Assembly (NCBI GenBank): GCA_025920425.1
Contig: JAPDLS010000002.1
Span: 1 to 64,000, forward strand
From: Candidatus Haiyanarchaeum thermophilum
GTDB lineage: Archaea; Nanobdellota; Nanobdellia; JAPDLS01; Haiyanarchaeaceae
DNA: 64,000 nt
Reading direction: 5' to 3'
Position 1 is the first letter of the stretch. Each line of letters starts with the position of its first letter. The translations under genes and the position numbers were made by a program. Positions 29,077 to 39,700 of the stretch are shown one piece after another. The notes under the pieces were generated by a model. The model worked only from the letters and a program-made list of their open reading frames with translations, made no database searches and had not been told where the DNA came from.

Positions 29077-30963
29077 GTGAGAGAAAATAAGTTTAAGGAA
29101 GCTTACCTTACCAGATCTATGAGGAGAGTGAATTGTATAGAGGTAGAAATACTCTGCCAAGAGGTAAATAGGCTTAGGGGAGCTAGAGTAAAGGGGATCT
29201 ATCAAGAGGGGAGTAAGCTTTCAATTTACCTCAAATCTGCCGAAATTGTGAAAAATCTCGTAATCTTTCCTGGAGAAATATTCTATCTTTCAAATTATGA
29301 ACCAAAAAAAGAGGTATCTAACTTTTGCTTGCAATTGAGAAAATATCTGTTGAGCTCTATTCTCATAGGATGTGAGCAAATAAACTTCGAAAGAATAGTG
29401 AGGCTTAGGTTCTTCAAGGCAAATGAGTTCAACCTCTTCCTAGAGTTTATTCCAAGAGGAAACGTAGTGCTCTGCGATTCCAATTTCCTCATTTTAGCCA
29501 AGCTTTATACTCAAACTTTTAAGGATAGGGAAATCAGAGAAGGGAAAATTTACAAACTTCCCCCCTCTCGTGGAGGATTTCCACAGACATTTCAGGAATT
29601 CGTGAGAAGAGTTAGGACTGAAAGGGGAGAGATAGTGAGGGCTTTGGCTCTACAATTCCCACTAGGAAAATTTGCGGAGAAATTGCTCGAGTTATGTGGA
29701 ATCGATAAGCACTTGAGCTCCACTCAGCTTCCTGAGGAGCTACTGGAAAAGCTTTTTCATAAGTTAAATGAACTGATAACTAAAGCGAAAAAACTTGAGA
29801 TAGCTCCAGGGGTGTTTGAGAATTCTGAATTGGAGTTTTCAGCATTTAGGGAAGAGGGATTCAGAGCATTTGAAACTCTCAGTGAGGCGATAGAGTATTG
29901 CATGCTTCGAGAGGAGAGGAGAATGCAGGAAAAGATTATTCAAGCTGAGAGGGAAAGAATTAAAAGGATACTTGAGGATTTAACTAAGAGAAGGGAGGAG
30001 CTTCTCCATAACTCTAAGAAACTGAGGGAAGTTGCAAACAAGATAATGTGGAACTTAGAGTACTTTAAACAGATCTTAATAGGACTTGATGAAGCAAGGA
30101 GGAGGTACAGCTTACAAGAGATCAATAGGAAAATCTCAGAGCTAGATTTTGTTGAAAGGGTAGAAGGAGATGGAATAATAATACAAATTAATCATTTCAG
30201 TTTTAAGCTGAGATTTGGAGAAGATCCTTACTTGATAGCAGAAAGACTTTTCACTTCAGCGAAAAGATTTGAGGATAAGCTAAAAAAAGTGGAACAGAAG
30301 ATCAAAGAGTTTGAGGAGAAACTTAAACACGTAGATGAAATTGAGATTCCATCCCCAACGCCAATTAAGTTTTCTAGGAAGGAGTGGTTTGAGAAATTTA
30401 GATGGTTTAGGAGCTCTGAAGGTTTTCTAGTGATAGCTGGGAAAGATGCTTCCCAGAATGAGCTAATCTTTAAGAAATACTTAGAACCAAACGATCTTGT
30501 ATTACATGCCGAAATTAAAGGTTCTCCTCTTGTGGTAATCAAAAATGGGAAGATTGCAGGAGAAAGCACGATTGCGGAAGCTGCAAATTTTACAGCATGT
30601 TTTTCCAGAGCTTGGAAGATCAATGTAGTACCGAGAGTATATTGGGTTTATAGAGAGCAGGTGAAAAAATTGGGCTCATTTCCTTTAGGATCCTTTTCTA
30701 TAGAAGGTACCAAACACTTCATTGAGGGAATCGAGCTTAAGCTCGCTATTTCCTTTGAGGAGATCAATGGAAGGTATAGGGTAGTATATGGGCCTGAAAA
30801 CTCGATTAAAAAGTTTGGAAGATATGTAGTAGTCATTCCTGGCAAGAGGAGGAAGGAGGAGCTGGCTAGGGAAATTTTAAAATTGCTGAAGGTGGAGTTA
30901 AGTTTAGATGAGCTCATAACAGCTCTTCCAGGTGAGGCCGAAATTGGAGATAAGGTTCTTTGA
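29077..30963 (+). CDS. NFACT family protein (RqcH/Rqc2-like)
   Basis: NFACT-N region, coiled coil, NFACT-R segment KYLEPNDLVLHAEIKGSPLVVIKNG; ATG at 29119 more plausible start. Confidence 0.88.
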   Translation: MRENKFKEAYLTRSMRRVNCIEVEILCQEVNRLRGARVKGIYQEGSKLSIYLKSAEIVKNLVIFPGEIFYLSNYEPKKEVSNFCLQLRKYLLSSILIGCEQINFERIVRLRFFKANEFNLFLEFIPRGNVVLCDSNFLILAKLYTQTFKDREIREGKIYKLPPSRGGFPQTFQEFVRRVRTERGEIVRALALQFPLGKFAEKLLELCGIDKHLSSTQLPEELLEKLFHKLNELITKAKKLEIAPGVFENSELEFSAFREEGFRAFETLSEAIEYCMLREERRMQEKIIQAERERIKRILEDLTKRREELLHNSKKLREVANKIMWNLEYFKQILIGLDEARRRYSLQEINRKISELDFVERVEGDGIIIQINHFSFKLRFGEDPYLIAERLFTSAKRFEDKLKKVEQKIKEFEEKLKHVDEIEIPSPTPIKFSRKEWFEKFRWFRSSEGFLVIAGKDASQNELIFKKYLEPNDLVLHAEIKGSPLVVIKNGKIAGESTIAEAANFTACFSRAWKINVVPRVYWVYREQVKKLGSFPLGSFSIEGTKHFIEGIELKLAISFEEINGRYRVVYGPENSIKKFGRYVVVIPGKRRKEELAREILKLLKVELSLDELITALPGEAEIGDKVL

Positions 30964-31357
30964 ACTAAAGCTAAGGAGCAGGGAAAGGATAGAAGTGATC
31001 GATATCACTACAGAAGTTGAGAATTTAGTAAGAAATTCTGGGATAAAGGATGGAATATGTTTAATATTCTGCCCACATGCTACATGCTTTTTAATACTTG
31101 AGGAGGCTGAGAATAGATTAATTCAAGATATTCGTGGAAAAATCGAGGAGGATTTCCTTGGAAGGAAATACAGACACGATGAAATAGATGATAATGCATT
31201 TTCTCACTTGGCCTCGGGCTTCTATTCCCAAGCAAGGATACTCCCAGTAAGGAGAGGAAATCTAGTCAGAGGAACATGGCAAAACATCCTCTTCGTAGAA
31301 TTGGATGGCCCTCGTGAGGAACGAAGAGTAATTGTGGAGATCCTAGGAGTTAGATAA
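30932..31357 (+). CDS. YjbQ family protein
   Basis: GICLIFCPHATCFLILEEAE, GTWQNILFVELDGPREERRVIVEI. Confidence 0.92.
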   Translation: MRPKLEIRFFELKLRSRERIEVIDITTEVENLVRNSGIKDGICLIFCPHATCFLILEEAENRLIQDIRGKIEEDFLGRKYRHDEIDDNAFSHLASGFYSQARILPVRRGNLVRGTWQNILFVELDGPREERRVIVEILGVR

Positions 31358-32384
31358 GTTTTTCTAAGATGAACACATGAGGATAGAGTCCTCCGGATTC
31401 TATTACTCTCTCCCCAACCAATTTGAACCCTCCCGCATTTAGGGCTAGGCTCCTGAAGGAATTAGCTCTTAAAGTGAGGGCTACGATCCTTCCATTTGAT
31501 CTAAGGACTTCATAGCTTGAACCTAAGAACTTCATATATAACTCCTTTAAATTTCGTCTTTTCATTCTCACTCCGTAAGGAAGATCTGTAATTATTTTAT
31601 CCACAGAGCTCTGGGGAAAGAATGATGTAAGGTGTGTAGCATCCAATACCACTACTTTCATATATTTACTCAAAAGATTAGCTTTTGCATTCAGAATTGT
31701 ACCCTTCACGAATTTTGGATTGATGTCTCCTCCAAGGATTTTCACCTTATCTCTAAATATATCTGCCAGCTCTAGAAGGATTGTACCTCCCCCACACATA
31801 GGGTCTAATACAGTGTCTCCTTCCCTCACTTCAGCCATTCTAATCAATCCGTAGGCAATAGTAGGTTTAAGGGCAGCTGGATGAATAAAGCGAAGCTTGA
31901 ACCTCTTAGCAAGTGACTTAGAGGTGATTGGGATACCAACAAATACTTCTTTGCCAAAGACGTCTACCTTCAAATTTAACTGAAAATGCTTCAAATCCAC
32001 CTTTAACCCATATTTTTCCTGTACTACTTTCCCAGCTACCCTTTGTACATCTATGGAGGTGAAGCGGTGAGGCCCTATTCTTTGAGAGGAAATTCTAAAG
32101 CTCTTCTTTCCCTTCAGCCAAGGAGAGAGATTAAGCTTTCCCAACTTCTCCCCTATTTCTTCTAATCCCCTTTCATCTTCATGCTCTATTTGAAAACTAG
32201 CCACGAGTTTAGCTACATGATGGACAGATCGAAGAGTTAGGAGGGCCTTCGAAGGCTTCGCCTCAATTATTACCTTTCCCTGAAAATTGGCGAGCTTCCC
32301 CAAGAACTTACCTCCTACCTTTTCCATTACTTCCTTCTCGACTACGTCCTCGAACCCAGGGTCACAAGTGAGTACAAACCTCAT
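31350..32384 (-). CDS. THUMP-domain tRNA/RNA methyltransferase (Trm11/Trm14-like)
   Basis: N-terminal THUMP, DTVLDPMCGGGTILLELA, ITDLPYGVRM. Confidence 0.88.
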   Translation of the reverse strand: MRFVLTCDPGFEDVVEKEVMEKVGGKFLGKLANFQGKVIIEAKPSKALLTLRSVHHVAKLVASFQIEHEDERGLEEIGEKLGKLNLSPWLKGKKSFRISSQRIGPHRFTSIDVQRVAGKVVQEKYGLKVDLKHFQLNLKVDVFGKEVFVGIPITSKSLAKRFKLRFIHPAALKPTIAYGLIRMAEVREGDTVLDPMCGGGTILLELADIFRDKVKILGGDINPKFVKGTILNAKANLLSKYMKVVVLDATHLTSFFPQSSVDKIITDLPYGVRMKRRNLKELYMKFLGSSYEVLRSNGRIVALTLRANSFRSLALNAGGFKLVGERVIESGGLYPHVFILEKLI

Positions 32385-32418
32385 CTCAACTTAGGATACG
32401 GCTCGACTAGACAGACAA

Positions 32419-33240
32419 TTAAGTTACTATGACCTCTAATCCCCTCTTCTTAACTCCTTCTTCTATCCCCCTTACTACTTCTTCCAATTTCTCAGGCTCT
32501 CTTTCCAACAAAGTCCCGAGTACTATTACATCTGCTCCAGCTTGGGCAGCAATATAGGCTTTCTCATAATCATTGATCCCCCCTCCAACGAAGAGTACTA
32601 CTTCCTCATCTCTAGGCCTTACTTTTTCCATCTCCTTCAATCCATTAACCACAGCCCTAATCACTTCCTTCTCAACAGGTTGTTTAGTTCCAGAACCTCC
32701 ATCCAGATAGAGGAAATCATCTCTTAATGCAGAATATTGGGCTAGCGACGTGAACAACTTAACTTTATCTTTAAGCTCATCTGGAACTATTGGACTTGCT
32801 AGCTTGGCTGCAGTAGAGTCTTTGTTTGTGATGATATATCCGGTAGGAATTACTTCCACCCCATATTCCTTTACCTTGAAGATCCCTTGTAATGGAGCAT
32901 CTCTTAAGAACTTAGTTGTAGGAGCATTTAGGAGTTGGAGATATAGAACAGCGTCACAGTTTCTTGAGATCTGACTTGCATCATATGGAAAGATGATGAA
33001 TGGAAATTCCTTTTTTCCAAACATCCTTTTGCAATAACCAATGATTTCCTCAACCTTACTTTCATCCTTAAATCCAGATCCCCCGATGAGAGAGGCTCTA
33101 GCCCCAAAATCTCTAGCATAGCTCAAGAGTTGGAAGGCCTCCTTTGGAGTTACTTTTTCAGGATCTATCAGAGGTAGGAAAATACAAGTACTCTCATATA
33201 CTTCATTTCTAATGAAATTCTTGACTTTATTCCTCGACAT
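32419..33240 (-). CDS. Geranylgeranylglyceryl phosphate synthase
   Basis: LIDPEK, IGGSGFKDESKVEE, YLDGGSGTKQPV, FVGGGINDYEKA. Confidence 0.9.
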   Translation of the reverse strand: MSRNKVKNFIRNEVYESTCIFLPLIDPEKVTPKEAFQLLSYARDFGARASLIGGSGFKDESKVEEIIGYCKRMFGKKEFPFIIFPYDASQISRNCDAVLYLQLLNAPTTKFLRDAPLQGIFKVKEYGVEVIPTGYIITNKDSTAAKLASPIVPDELKDKVKLFTSLAQYSALRDDFLYLDGGSGTKQPVEKEVIRAVVNGLKEMEKVRPRDEEVVLFVGGGINDYEKAYIAAQAGADVIVLGTLLEREPEKLEEVVRGIEEGVKKRGLEVIVT

Positions 33241-33265
33241 TTTAGGCTAAAAGAGTTTTAAAAAT

Positions 33266-33745
33266 TTAATCTTTTCGTCGAGCTTTCTCTTCCCATTCCT
33301 TCAAAAATTGCTTTGGGTCCTTACCATCTATAGATATCCCCATGCTCACACATGTACCTATTACTTCCTTGATGAAATTTTCAAGTGTTCTAGCCTTAGA
33401 ACTCCTAAATTTCATCTCAGCAATTTCCTTCAACTTCTCGAATGAGATATTACCGACAGCTTGTTTTCCAGGAGTACTCGAGCCTTTTTCGATTCCAGCA
33501 GCTTTCTTGATGAGCTCAGCAGTCGTGGGAAGGCCAACTTCCACTTCGAACTGTTTTGTGGAAGGATCGATTATCACTTTGATCGGTACCTTCAATCCCT
33601 TGAAGTCCTTGGTCTTTTCATTTATCACCTTTACCACATTTCCAAGATTTAGTCCAAATGGAGCAAGTGCTGGACCTACAGGAGGAGCAGGAGTTACATT
33701 TCCAGCTTCCACTATGAGATTAACTACCTTCTTCACCTTCCTCAC
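33266..33745 (-). CDS. rpl11: Ribosomal protein uL11
   Basis: NVTPAPPVGPALAPFGLNLGNVVKVINEKTKDFKG. Confidence 0.97.
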   Translation of the reverse strand: MRKVKKVVNLIVEAGNVTPAPPVGPALAPFGLNLGNVVKVINEKTKDFKGLKVPIKVIIDPSTKQFEVEVGLPTTAELIKKAAGIEKGSSTPGKQAVGNISFEKLKEIAEMKFRSSKARTLENFIKEVIGTCVSMGISIDGKDPKQFLKEWEEKARRKD

Positions 33746-34184
33746 GCTTCACAAGCATTATGGAATTCAATTTCACAGTGATTGGAATTACTACACTTGC
33801 ATCTAACAGAGTAACTACTGCTTCTCCATGCATTTTATTTACCCTCACTACCTTCGCCTTCTCCCCCTTAAATGGACCAGAAATTATTTCCACAATATCT
33901 CCCTTTTCGATTTTTACTTCCTCTTCTTTTTTCTTGAGGAGAAGATTTTCCATTTCCTTGTACTCTATTTCCCCACTGGTTATCCCTTTTACATATCCCA
34001 TCCCGAAGATAGCCTGTAGCACTTGTTGTTTATTTTCAGCTTCTACTATTACATATCCCCTCATCTTGGGATGCATTAGTATAGAATAGATCTGAAGTCC
34101 CTGTTTCTTTCCAATCGTACTTAACTTCTCCATAATATATTTTTCCTTCCCAGCTACCACCCTAATTGCAAAAAGTTTTGCCAT
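33720..34184 (-). CDS. spt5: Transcription elongation factor Spt5 (NusG-like)
   Basis: NGN domain then KOW: GDIVEIISGPFKGEKAKVVRVN. Confidence 0.95.
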   Translation of the reverse strand: MAKLFAIRVVAGKEKYIMEKLSTIGKKQGLQIYSILMHPKMRGYVIVEAENKQQVLQAIFGMGYVKGITSGEIEYKEMENLLLKKKEEEVKIEKGDIVEIISGPFKGEKAKVVRVNKMHGEAVVTLLDASVVIPITVKLNSIMLVKREEGEEGS

Positions 34185-34185
34185 C

Positions 34186-34446
34186 TTAGTACTTCAAGAA
34201 TTTGAAGAGCAAGTATAAAAAAGCTATGCCTAGGGCAAATGTCGGTAGAATAGCAGCTTCCACGCTTCCTGTGAGAGTAGTAAATATGAAAAGTAGCCCC
34301 TGAATTGAGAATCCCATAAGACCAATGACCAAGATTCCGATCAAACAGATCTTGAAGATCTCATTCACTTCTTTCATCTCAGGTTTTCTAGCTATCTTTA
34401 TAATCCTACCGCACTCTGAGAAGAACTCCCTTATCTTAAGTCTCAT
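34186..34446 (-). CDS. secE: Protein translocase SecE/Sec61 gamma
   Basis: FFSECGRIIKIARKPEMKEVNEIFKICLIGILVIGLMGFSIQ. Confidence 0.88.
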   Translation of the reverse strand: MRLKIREFFSECGRIIKIARKPEMKEVNEIFKICLIGILVIGLMGFSIQGLLFIFTTLTGSVEAAILPTFALGIAFLYLLFKFLKY

Positions 34447-35564
34447 TCTAAAAACTTTATTCCTAGTTCCTCTTCCAATCCCTTCCTATACTCTTCCATC
34501 ACTGGCTTTTCCCTTCCAAAGATCTGGGGGGATTTTACTCCGGTGACGATCAGTAGCACTCTTAGTGTATCCTGAAGATCTGGGGAAATCTGTGCCCCCC
34601 AAATCATCTTTGAATTCACATCTAGCCTCTTAGATACTTCCTCACATACCCTCCTTACCTCATCCAGCTTCAATGAGCTCCCACCCATTACATATACTAA
34701 TGCTCCCCTTGCTCCATCTATATTTACATCCAGCAGAGGATTATTGATGGCCTTCTCGATAGCTTCAATTGCCCTATTCTCACTATCACTTTCTCCCACT
34801 CCAATCATTGCAACTCCTCCCTCCTTCATTATAGCCTTGATGTCCGCGAAGTCCCTATTTACTAATCCTGGCTTAGTTACAAGCTCAGTAATTCCTTTTA
34901 CAGCATTAGTGAGGATCTCATCTGCAATTTTAAAAGCCGTTGGGAGGGGAAGATCAGAAGCTATCTCCAACAATTTCTCATTTGGAATTACAATTAAAGT
35001 ATCTACTACTGCCTGCAAAGCTTCGAGCCCTTCCATAGCATTTTCGATCCTCGTCCTTCCCTCCACATTAAATGGAAGAGTAACTACGGCCACCGTAAGT
35101 ATTCCCATCTTCTTACTTATCTCAGCTATTACTGGAGCTGCTCCAGTCCCAGTCCCTCCTCCTAGACCACAGGTAATGAATACCATATCAGCTCCTTGTA
35201 GAGCTTGTTTGATTTCCTGCTCACTTTCCCTAGCAGCCTCTCTTCCGATCTTTGGATCTGATCCAGCTCCAAGACCTCCTGTGAGCTCCTTACCGATGAG
35301 GATCTTCTTATCAGCCACTGCACAAAGCAAATCAACAGCATCTGTGTTAACAGCGATCAGCTCTGCCCCTTTGATTCCAACTTCACTCATCCTAGTGATA
35401 GTATTATTTCCAGCCCCCCCTACTCCCACCACCTTAATTGCAGTCCTTCTCCCCTTTATCAATTGTTCAAGTTGGGCATCAACTTCTCTAGCCTTGGAGA
35501 GTTCAGGTCTTGGTACTTTTATTCCAGCTGTCGTCCCGATCTCAAACCTCTCCATTATTTTCAC
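34443..35564 (-). CDS. ftsZ: Cell division protein FtsZ
   Basis: GVGGAGNNTITRM, GLGGGTGTGAAPVIAE. Confidence 0.97.
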   Translation of the reverse strand: MKIMERFEIGTTAGIKVPRPELSKAREVDAQLEQLIKGRRTAIKVVGVGGAGNNTITRMSEVGIKGAELIAVNTDAVDLLCAVADKKILIGKELTGGLGAGSDPKIGREAARESEQEIKQALQGADMVFITCGLGGGTGTGAAPVIAEISKKMGILTVAVVTLPFNVEGRTRIENAMEGLEALQAVVDTLIVIPNEKLLEIASDLPLPTAFKIADEILTNAVKGITELVTKPGLVNRDFADIKAIMKEGGVAMIGVGESDSENRAIEAIEKAINNPLLDVNIDGARGALVYVMGGSSLKLDEVRRVCEEVSKRLDVNSKMIWGAQISPDLQDTLRVLLIVTGVKSPQIFGREKPVMEEYRKGLEEELGIKFLE

Positions 35565-36228
35565 CTATCTTCACTACAAATTTTAGTACGTAATCTTTAT
35601 TAATATATTTCCTCACATCCTCATAAATCCTTTGCTTGATGGGGATAGGAAGATCTATGTTGTTTAAATTAATGATTACTTCTTTCCCTTTGATCTCGAT
35701 CTCAAAATCTTTGGATATGAAGTAAGAGATAATTCCCCTTACCTTCTCTACATCATCCTCTAGGATTCTTCTCACGAAGATCTTATATACTAGGTCTTTT
35801 CCAGCCAAGGGGTGATTGAAATCTATCACTACTCTTCCACTACTTACACTCCTCACGATCCCAAATGAATTCTCAAACTCCACGACTGCTCCAGGCCTTA
35901 CTTTATCTTTCTCTTTGAAATGCTTCAGCGGAACTGAGATGAGGAGTTTAGGATCTACTTCCCCAAATGCATCCTCACTTTTTATCTCCACCTCAAATTC
36001 CTCTCCAGCCCTCCTATTTAGAAGGGCATTCTCAAATCCTCTGATCATTTTCCCAGAACCTACTATAGCTATCATAGGTTTGAACTCCCCCTTCAACTTT
36101 AGTTCCCTAGCCACATCAGCTAAGGTGGTATCGAAGATGATTCCAGAGTCCTTGATTCTACCTACATAATCTACTTCCACGAAATCCCCATTCGAGATAC
36201 TTTTCTCCATGAGTTTAATAACTCTCAA
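35542..36228 (-). CDS. FKBP-type peptidyl-prolyl isomerase (SlyD-like)
   Basis: GDFVEVDYVGRIKDSGIIFDTT, IRGFENALLNRRAGEEFEVEI, VIDFNHPLAGKDLVYKI. Confidence 0.92.
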   Translation of the reverse strand: MRVIKLMEKSISNGDFVEVDYVGRIKDSGIIFDTTLADVARELKLKGEFKPMIAIVGSGKMIRGFENALLNRRAGEEFEVEIKSEDAFGEVDPKLLISVPLKHFKEKDKVRPGAVVEFENSFGIVRSVSSGRVVIDFNHPLAGKDLVYKIFVRRILEDDVEKVRGIISYFISKDFEIEIKGKEVIINLNNIDLPIPIKQRIYEDVRKYINKDYVLKFVVKIGENNGEV

Positions 36229-36229
36229 G

Positions 36230-36270
36230 TAATTAAAAATTTTTCTAAAAAAGAAAAAGAAGAAAAATTC
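36230..36270 (-). terminator. Oligo-T terminator downstream of alba
   Basis: Minus strand reads AATTTTTCTTCTTTTTCTTTTTTTAG after the alba stop. Confidence 0.45.
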
Positions 36271-36276
36271 GCTAGC

Positions 36277-36567
36277 TTATTTCTTCAGCTTAATGGAGAT
36301 GGTGGAGACATTTATCTTTTCTCCTGTCTGTGATGGCCTTTCCTCAGTTCCGATCTTGATGTCAGCTATTTTCACCTGTTGAAGGAACCTGCTTCTAGTG
36401 ACCTCTGCTACATCTACTGCCTTAGAAATCGCTCTTCCTCTAGCTCTTATCTCCACCTCATTGGCTCCTGCTTGGAACTGAGTGATTACGGCCAGCACAT
36501 AGTTCATTACTGGCTTTTTTCCAACGAGCACCACATTTTCCTCCTTTTTTTCCTGCAATCCAATCAC
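36277..36567 (-). CDS. albA: DNA/RNA-binding protein Alba
   Basis: [50 protein letters not shown]. Confidence 0.96.
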   Translation of the reverse strand: MIGLQEKKEENVVLVGKKPVMNYVLAVITQFQAGANEVEIRARGRAISKAVDVAEVTRSRFLQQVKIADIKIGTEERPSQTGEKINVSTISIKLKK

Positions 36568-36570
36568 CTC

Positions 36571-36753
36571 CTATTCAATTACTTTAATGGCGCTAGCATG
36601 ACATTGTACCTCGCAAGACCTACAGCCGACGCACTTCTCAGGGTTCTTCACAACTACTTTTCCCTTCTCCACAGCATATACTCCCATTGGACATACCTCT
36701 ACACATACCTTACAATTGTCGCATTTCTTGTAATCGATGACCGGCCTCGGCAC
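36571..36753 (-). CDS. 2[4Fe-4S] ferredoxin
   Basis: CDNCKVCVEVCPMG and CVGCRSCEVQCH. Confidence 0.92.
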   Translation of the reverse strand: MPRPVIDYKKCDNCKVCVEVCPMGVYAVEKGKVVVKNPEKCVGCRSCEVQCHASAIKVIE

Positions 36754-36785
36754 CTCTATCTTAAGTTCAGTTAAATTTATAAAGT

Positions 36786-39700
36786 TTAGTAAAGCTCAGA
36801 ATACTCCAACAAGATCACACGATCTTCATAATCTCCATCCCCTCCTCCCTTCAGATCCTCGAATGCGATGAGATAGGTGAGGGGAATTTCTTTCACTTTG
36901 TATATCCAAGCATGATCCACTCCATCTTCATTCCTCCCAATTTCAGTATAGAAGATACACTTTCCATAACTACATAGATCCTCAGATATCAAGAAAACTC
37001 CGAAAGGTTGGGCACTATCTATGGAAAGAGATTCTCCCAATTGAGTTATGGTGCTAGAACGGAATCCACCACTGTACCATCCTACTGGGTCTGGATAGCC
37101 GTGATGTCCGTTCAAGAGGGTCAAGGTAGCCTTTCCAGCTGGAAAGAGCTCTATCCCCAGCTCATCGTCGAATACGTTCACTTCAAATCCATGATCCCTC
37201 ATCCATACCTGAAGCCCATGCTCCTCCTCAAACAGAATGCTTCTTAATTGATCATTTCCTTCATAGATCCTTACAGGTATTGGAAGTTCGATAAATGGAT
37301 TGACTATGATATCGAACTTTATTTCCCACTCGAGAGGGTATATCCAAGCTTGATAGTAGGCATAAAAGGTCCTTCCCAAGTCGAAGCTACCGAAGCTCCT
37401 ATAGAATATACATTGAACCATATATCCATTCTTACTTATATCTACTCTTCTTCCAAATTCATCATAGAGCACTTGGCAATCAAATCTATTGTTAATTACA
37501 TTACACTTAGTTAAGTACTTACTCGTGTCTAGCAGACTACTTCCCAATTCATCTCTCACTTCCACTGGAAAGATTCCAGCTGCATCTGTGAGATTTGTAG
37601 GAGCTACGAATTCCACCAAATGGGCTCCAGGTCTCATTAATCCTCCACTTATCCTTAATAATCCATAACCACAAGTTTCACCCACTACATAGTCTTCCTC
37701 GGTTTCAGCAGTATCTAGTCCACAATTCTTTTCAGTACCTGACGAAATAAAGTGGAATGAGTAGAATATTGCACTTCCATTATTTTCAAGATTGTAGAGG
37801 TCAATGGCACGAATTTGTGTAAAGTCCAAGTTGATTATATTTATATCATTCACATCCTGAAGTTTCACATAGTCTGGGATCAGAGCATAATCTTGATCGA
37901 ATCTCTTTCCTTGAGAAAAGTAGAGATTTGAAATGTATGGATTCGCAGCTCTAAAGACATTATTATCGAACTTGACACTGATATTTGAAATTTCTCGTGA
38001 AATGATGAATCCAAGTACTTTTCTAAGAGTTGGGCTGAAGTAAGTAATCTCCTTTGTCTTTCCACTGAACTGAGTATCATGGGTGAATACATTTCCATCT
38101 ATCATGATTTCGCCAAATTCTCTAGCAGCAGAATTTCTCAAACTGAGGTTAATTGAATATGGACCGATGACATATACTTTGAACTCCTCAAGTACGATGG
38201 TATTATCCTTAAACATGCAAGTCTCCCTCACTACCCGGTGGGTAACCTTTTCCCTTCTCACTAGAGTTGTAGCAGGCACTTGTACCATGAGAATATCAAA
38301 CACATCATACTTTATCTGAGCACATTTCATTATACTTCCATCCACACTGGCTTTGAACTCATGACTTCCTTCTATAGTTTTAGTAGCATCCCAAAGGAGG
38401 GCCGAAGCATAGTTCATTCCATTCATGGAGAATTGCTCGATACAGGCTCCAGTTAATTCTCTACAATCTTTTGAGTACACTATTTTCGCTAAGTTATTGC
38501 TGATACTCCACTCCGTCTCATTTATGATCCCCCAATCAGCTGGATAGTCTTTTGGATATGGATTAGCATATAAGATGAGGAAACTCTTGTTTGAGTTCCT
38601 ACTTAAATTTAGAAGCATTAGGAGCTCACAGGTAGAGGTGGCCTTATCATCCTGAATTACTTGGTAAGGTAACTCTACCAATACATTGCTTATTCCAGTA
38701 CCATCATTTATCTGCACAGTATAGTTTTCAAATATTCTTATCTCCCTACAGTCGGCCACTGTAAGTGGTTCATATTCAAATTTGAAAGTGAAAGGTTGAT
38801 TGACCCTATCAAATCCTAAGTTTTCCTCCACAACCATTTCTCTCGCTAGAGAGAAGGTGGCATCCGGGATCATGGAGAGGCCTATTGAGAAGTTATTGTA
38901 CACTACTTTATTGGTACCATTCACGAGGAAACTGTGATAATATACATAATCGGAGGAGGGGTCAGATATCTTCAGTACAAGTGGGTAATCCCAATCTATG
39001 AGGTAGAGGCTTGCCCTTCCATTTGAGATCAAGCCACTTGCTATCTGTTGAGATAGATCTGTACCATTCAAGATGGAAACATTCCCATTAAACTCCTTAC
39101 CGTTTAGTTTGAAATTGATCTCTAACGAATTCCCCATCATACTTAAACTAATTCTCTCATTTTCCAAGATCCTGCTTACGGATATGGGGTAACCCTCTAG
39201 ATTATAGAGATAAGCATAAACATCTATGTAATTTAGGTGTGAGAGATTAACTATCAGGGAGCCATTCTCGTCACTCACATTTTTATACCATTTATTGGAG
39301 TGGGGATCATACACCACTACCACATAGTTGGGTACAGGGATTCTTCTTACTTTCTCTACAAGTCTTACAGCAATTCCCATACCTCCTGGAGATTCTGAGA
39401 AGTTTAGGTAGCATCTTCCTCCTAAGGATTCATTAGTACCATTGATAGAAAGGATTGTAAATGGTACGTAACAGAAGCAAGTGGTGTCGTTACAGATGGC
39501 GTCAGGGGGTAGAGAGACATCATACCTACATATGCCTGTGGATTTATCTCCGTAAATTATGATCTCAGCATTGCTTGTATTATATACTGTTACTGTGAGA
39601 TTTTTGATATCATTTCCATCTCTCTTGCAGTTCTCCACGCTGAAAAGTACAAGCTCATATTTGTTGATTGGAGGGATGCTCCCCCTACTAATCCTGGCAA

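Noticed and set aside
34744-35586. 280-aa plus-strand ORF opposite ftsZ
   Set aside because: Antisense shadow of the strongly conserved ftsZ; low-complexity Ser/Pro/Ile composition typical of complementary-strand reading.
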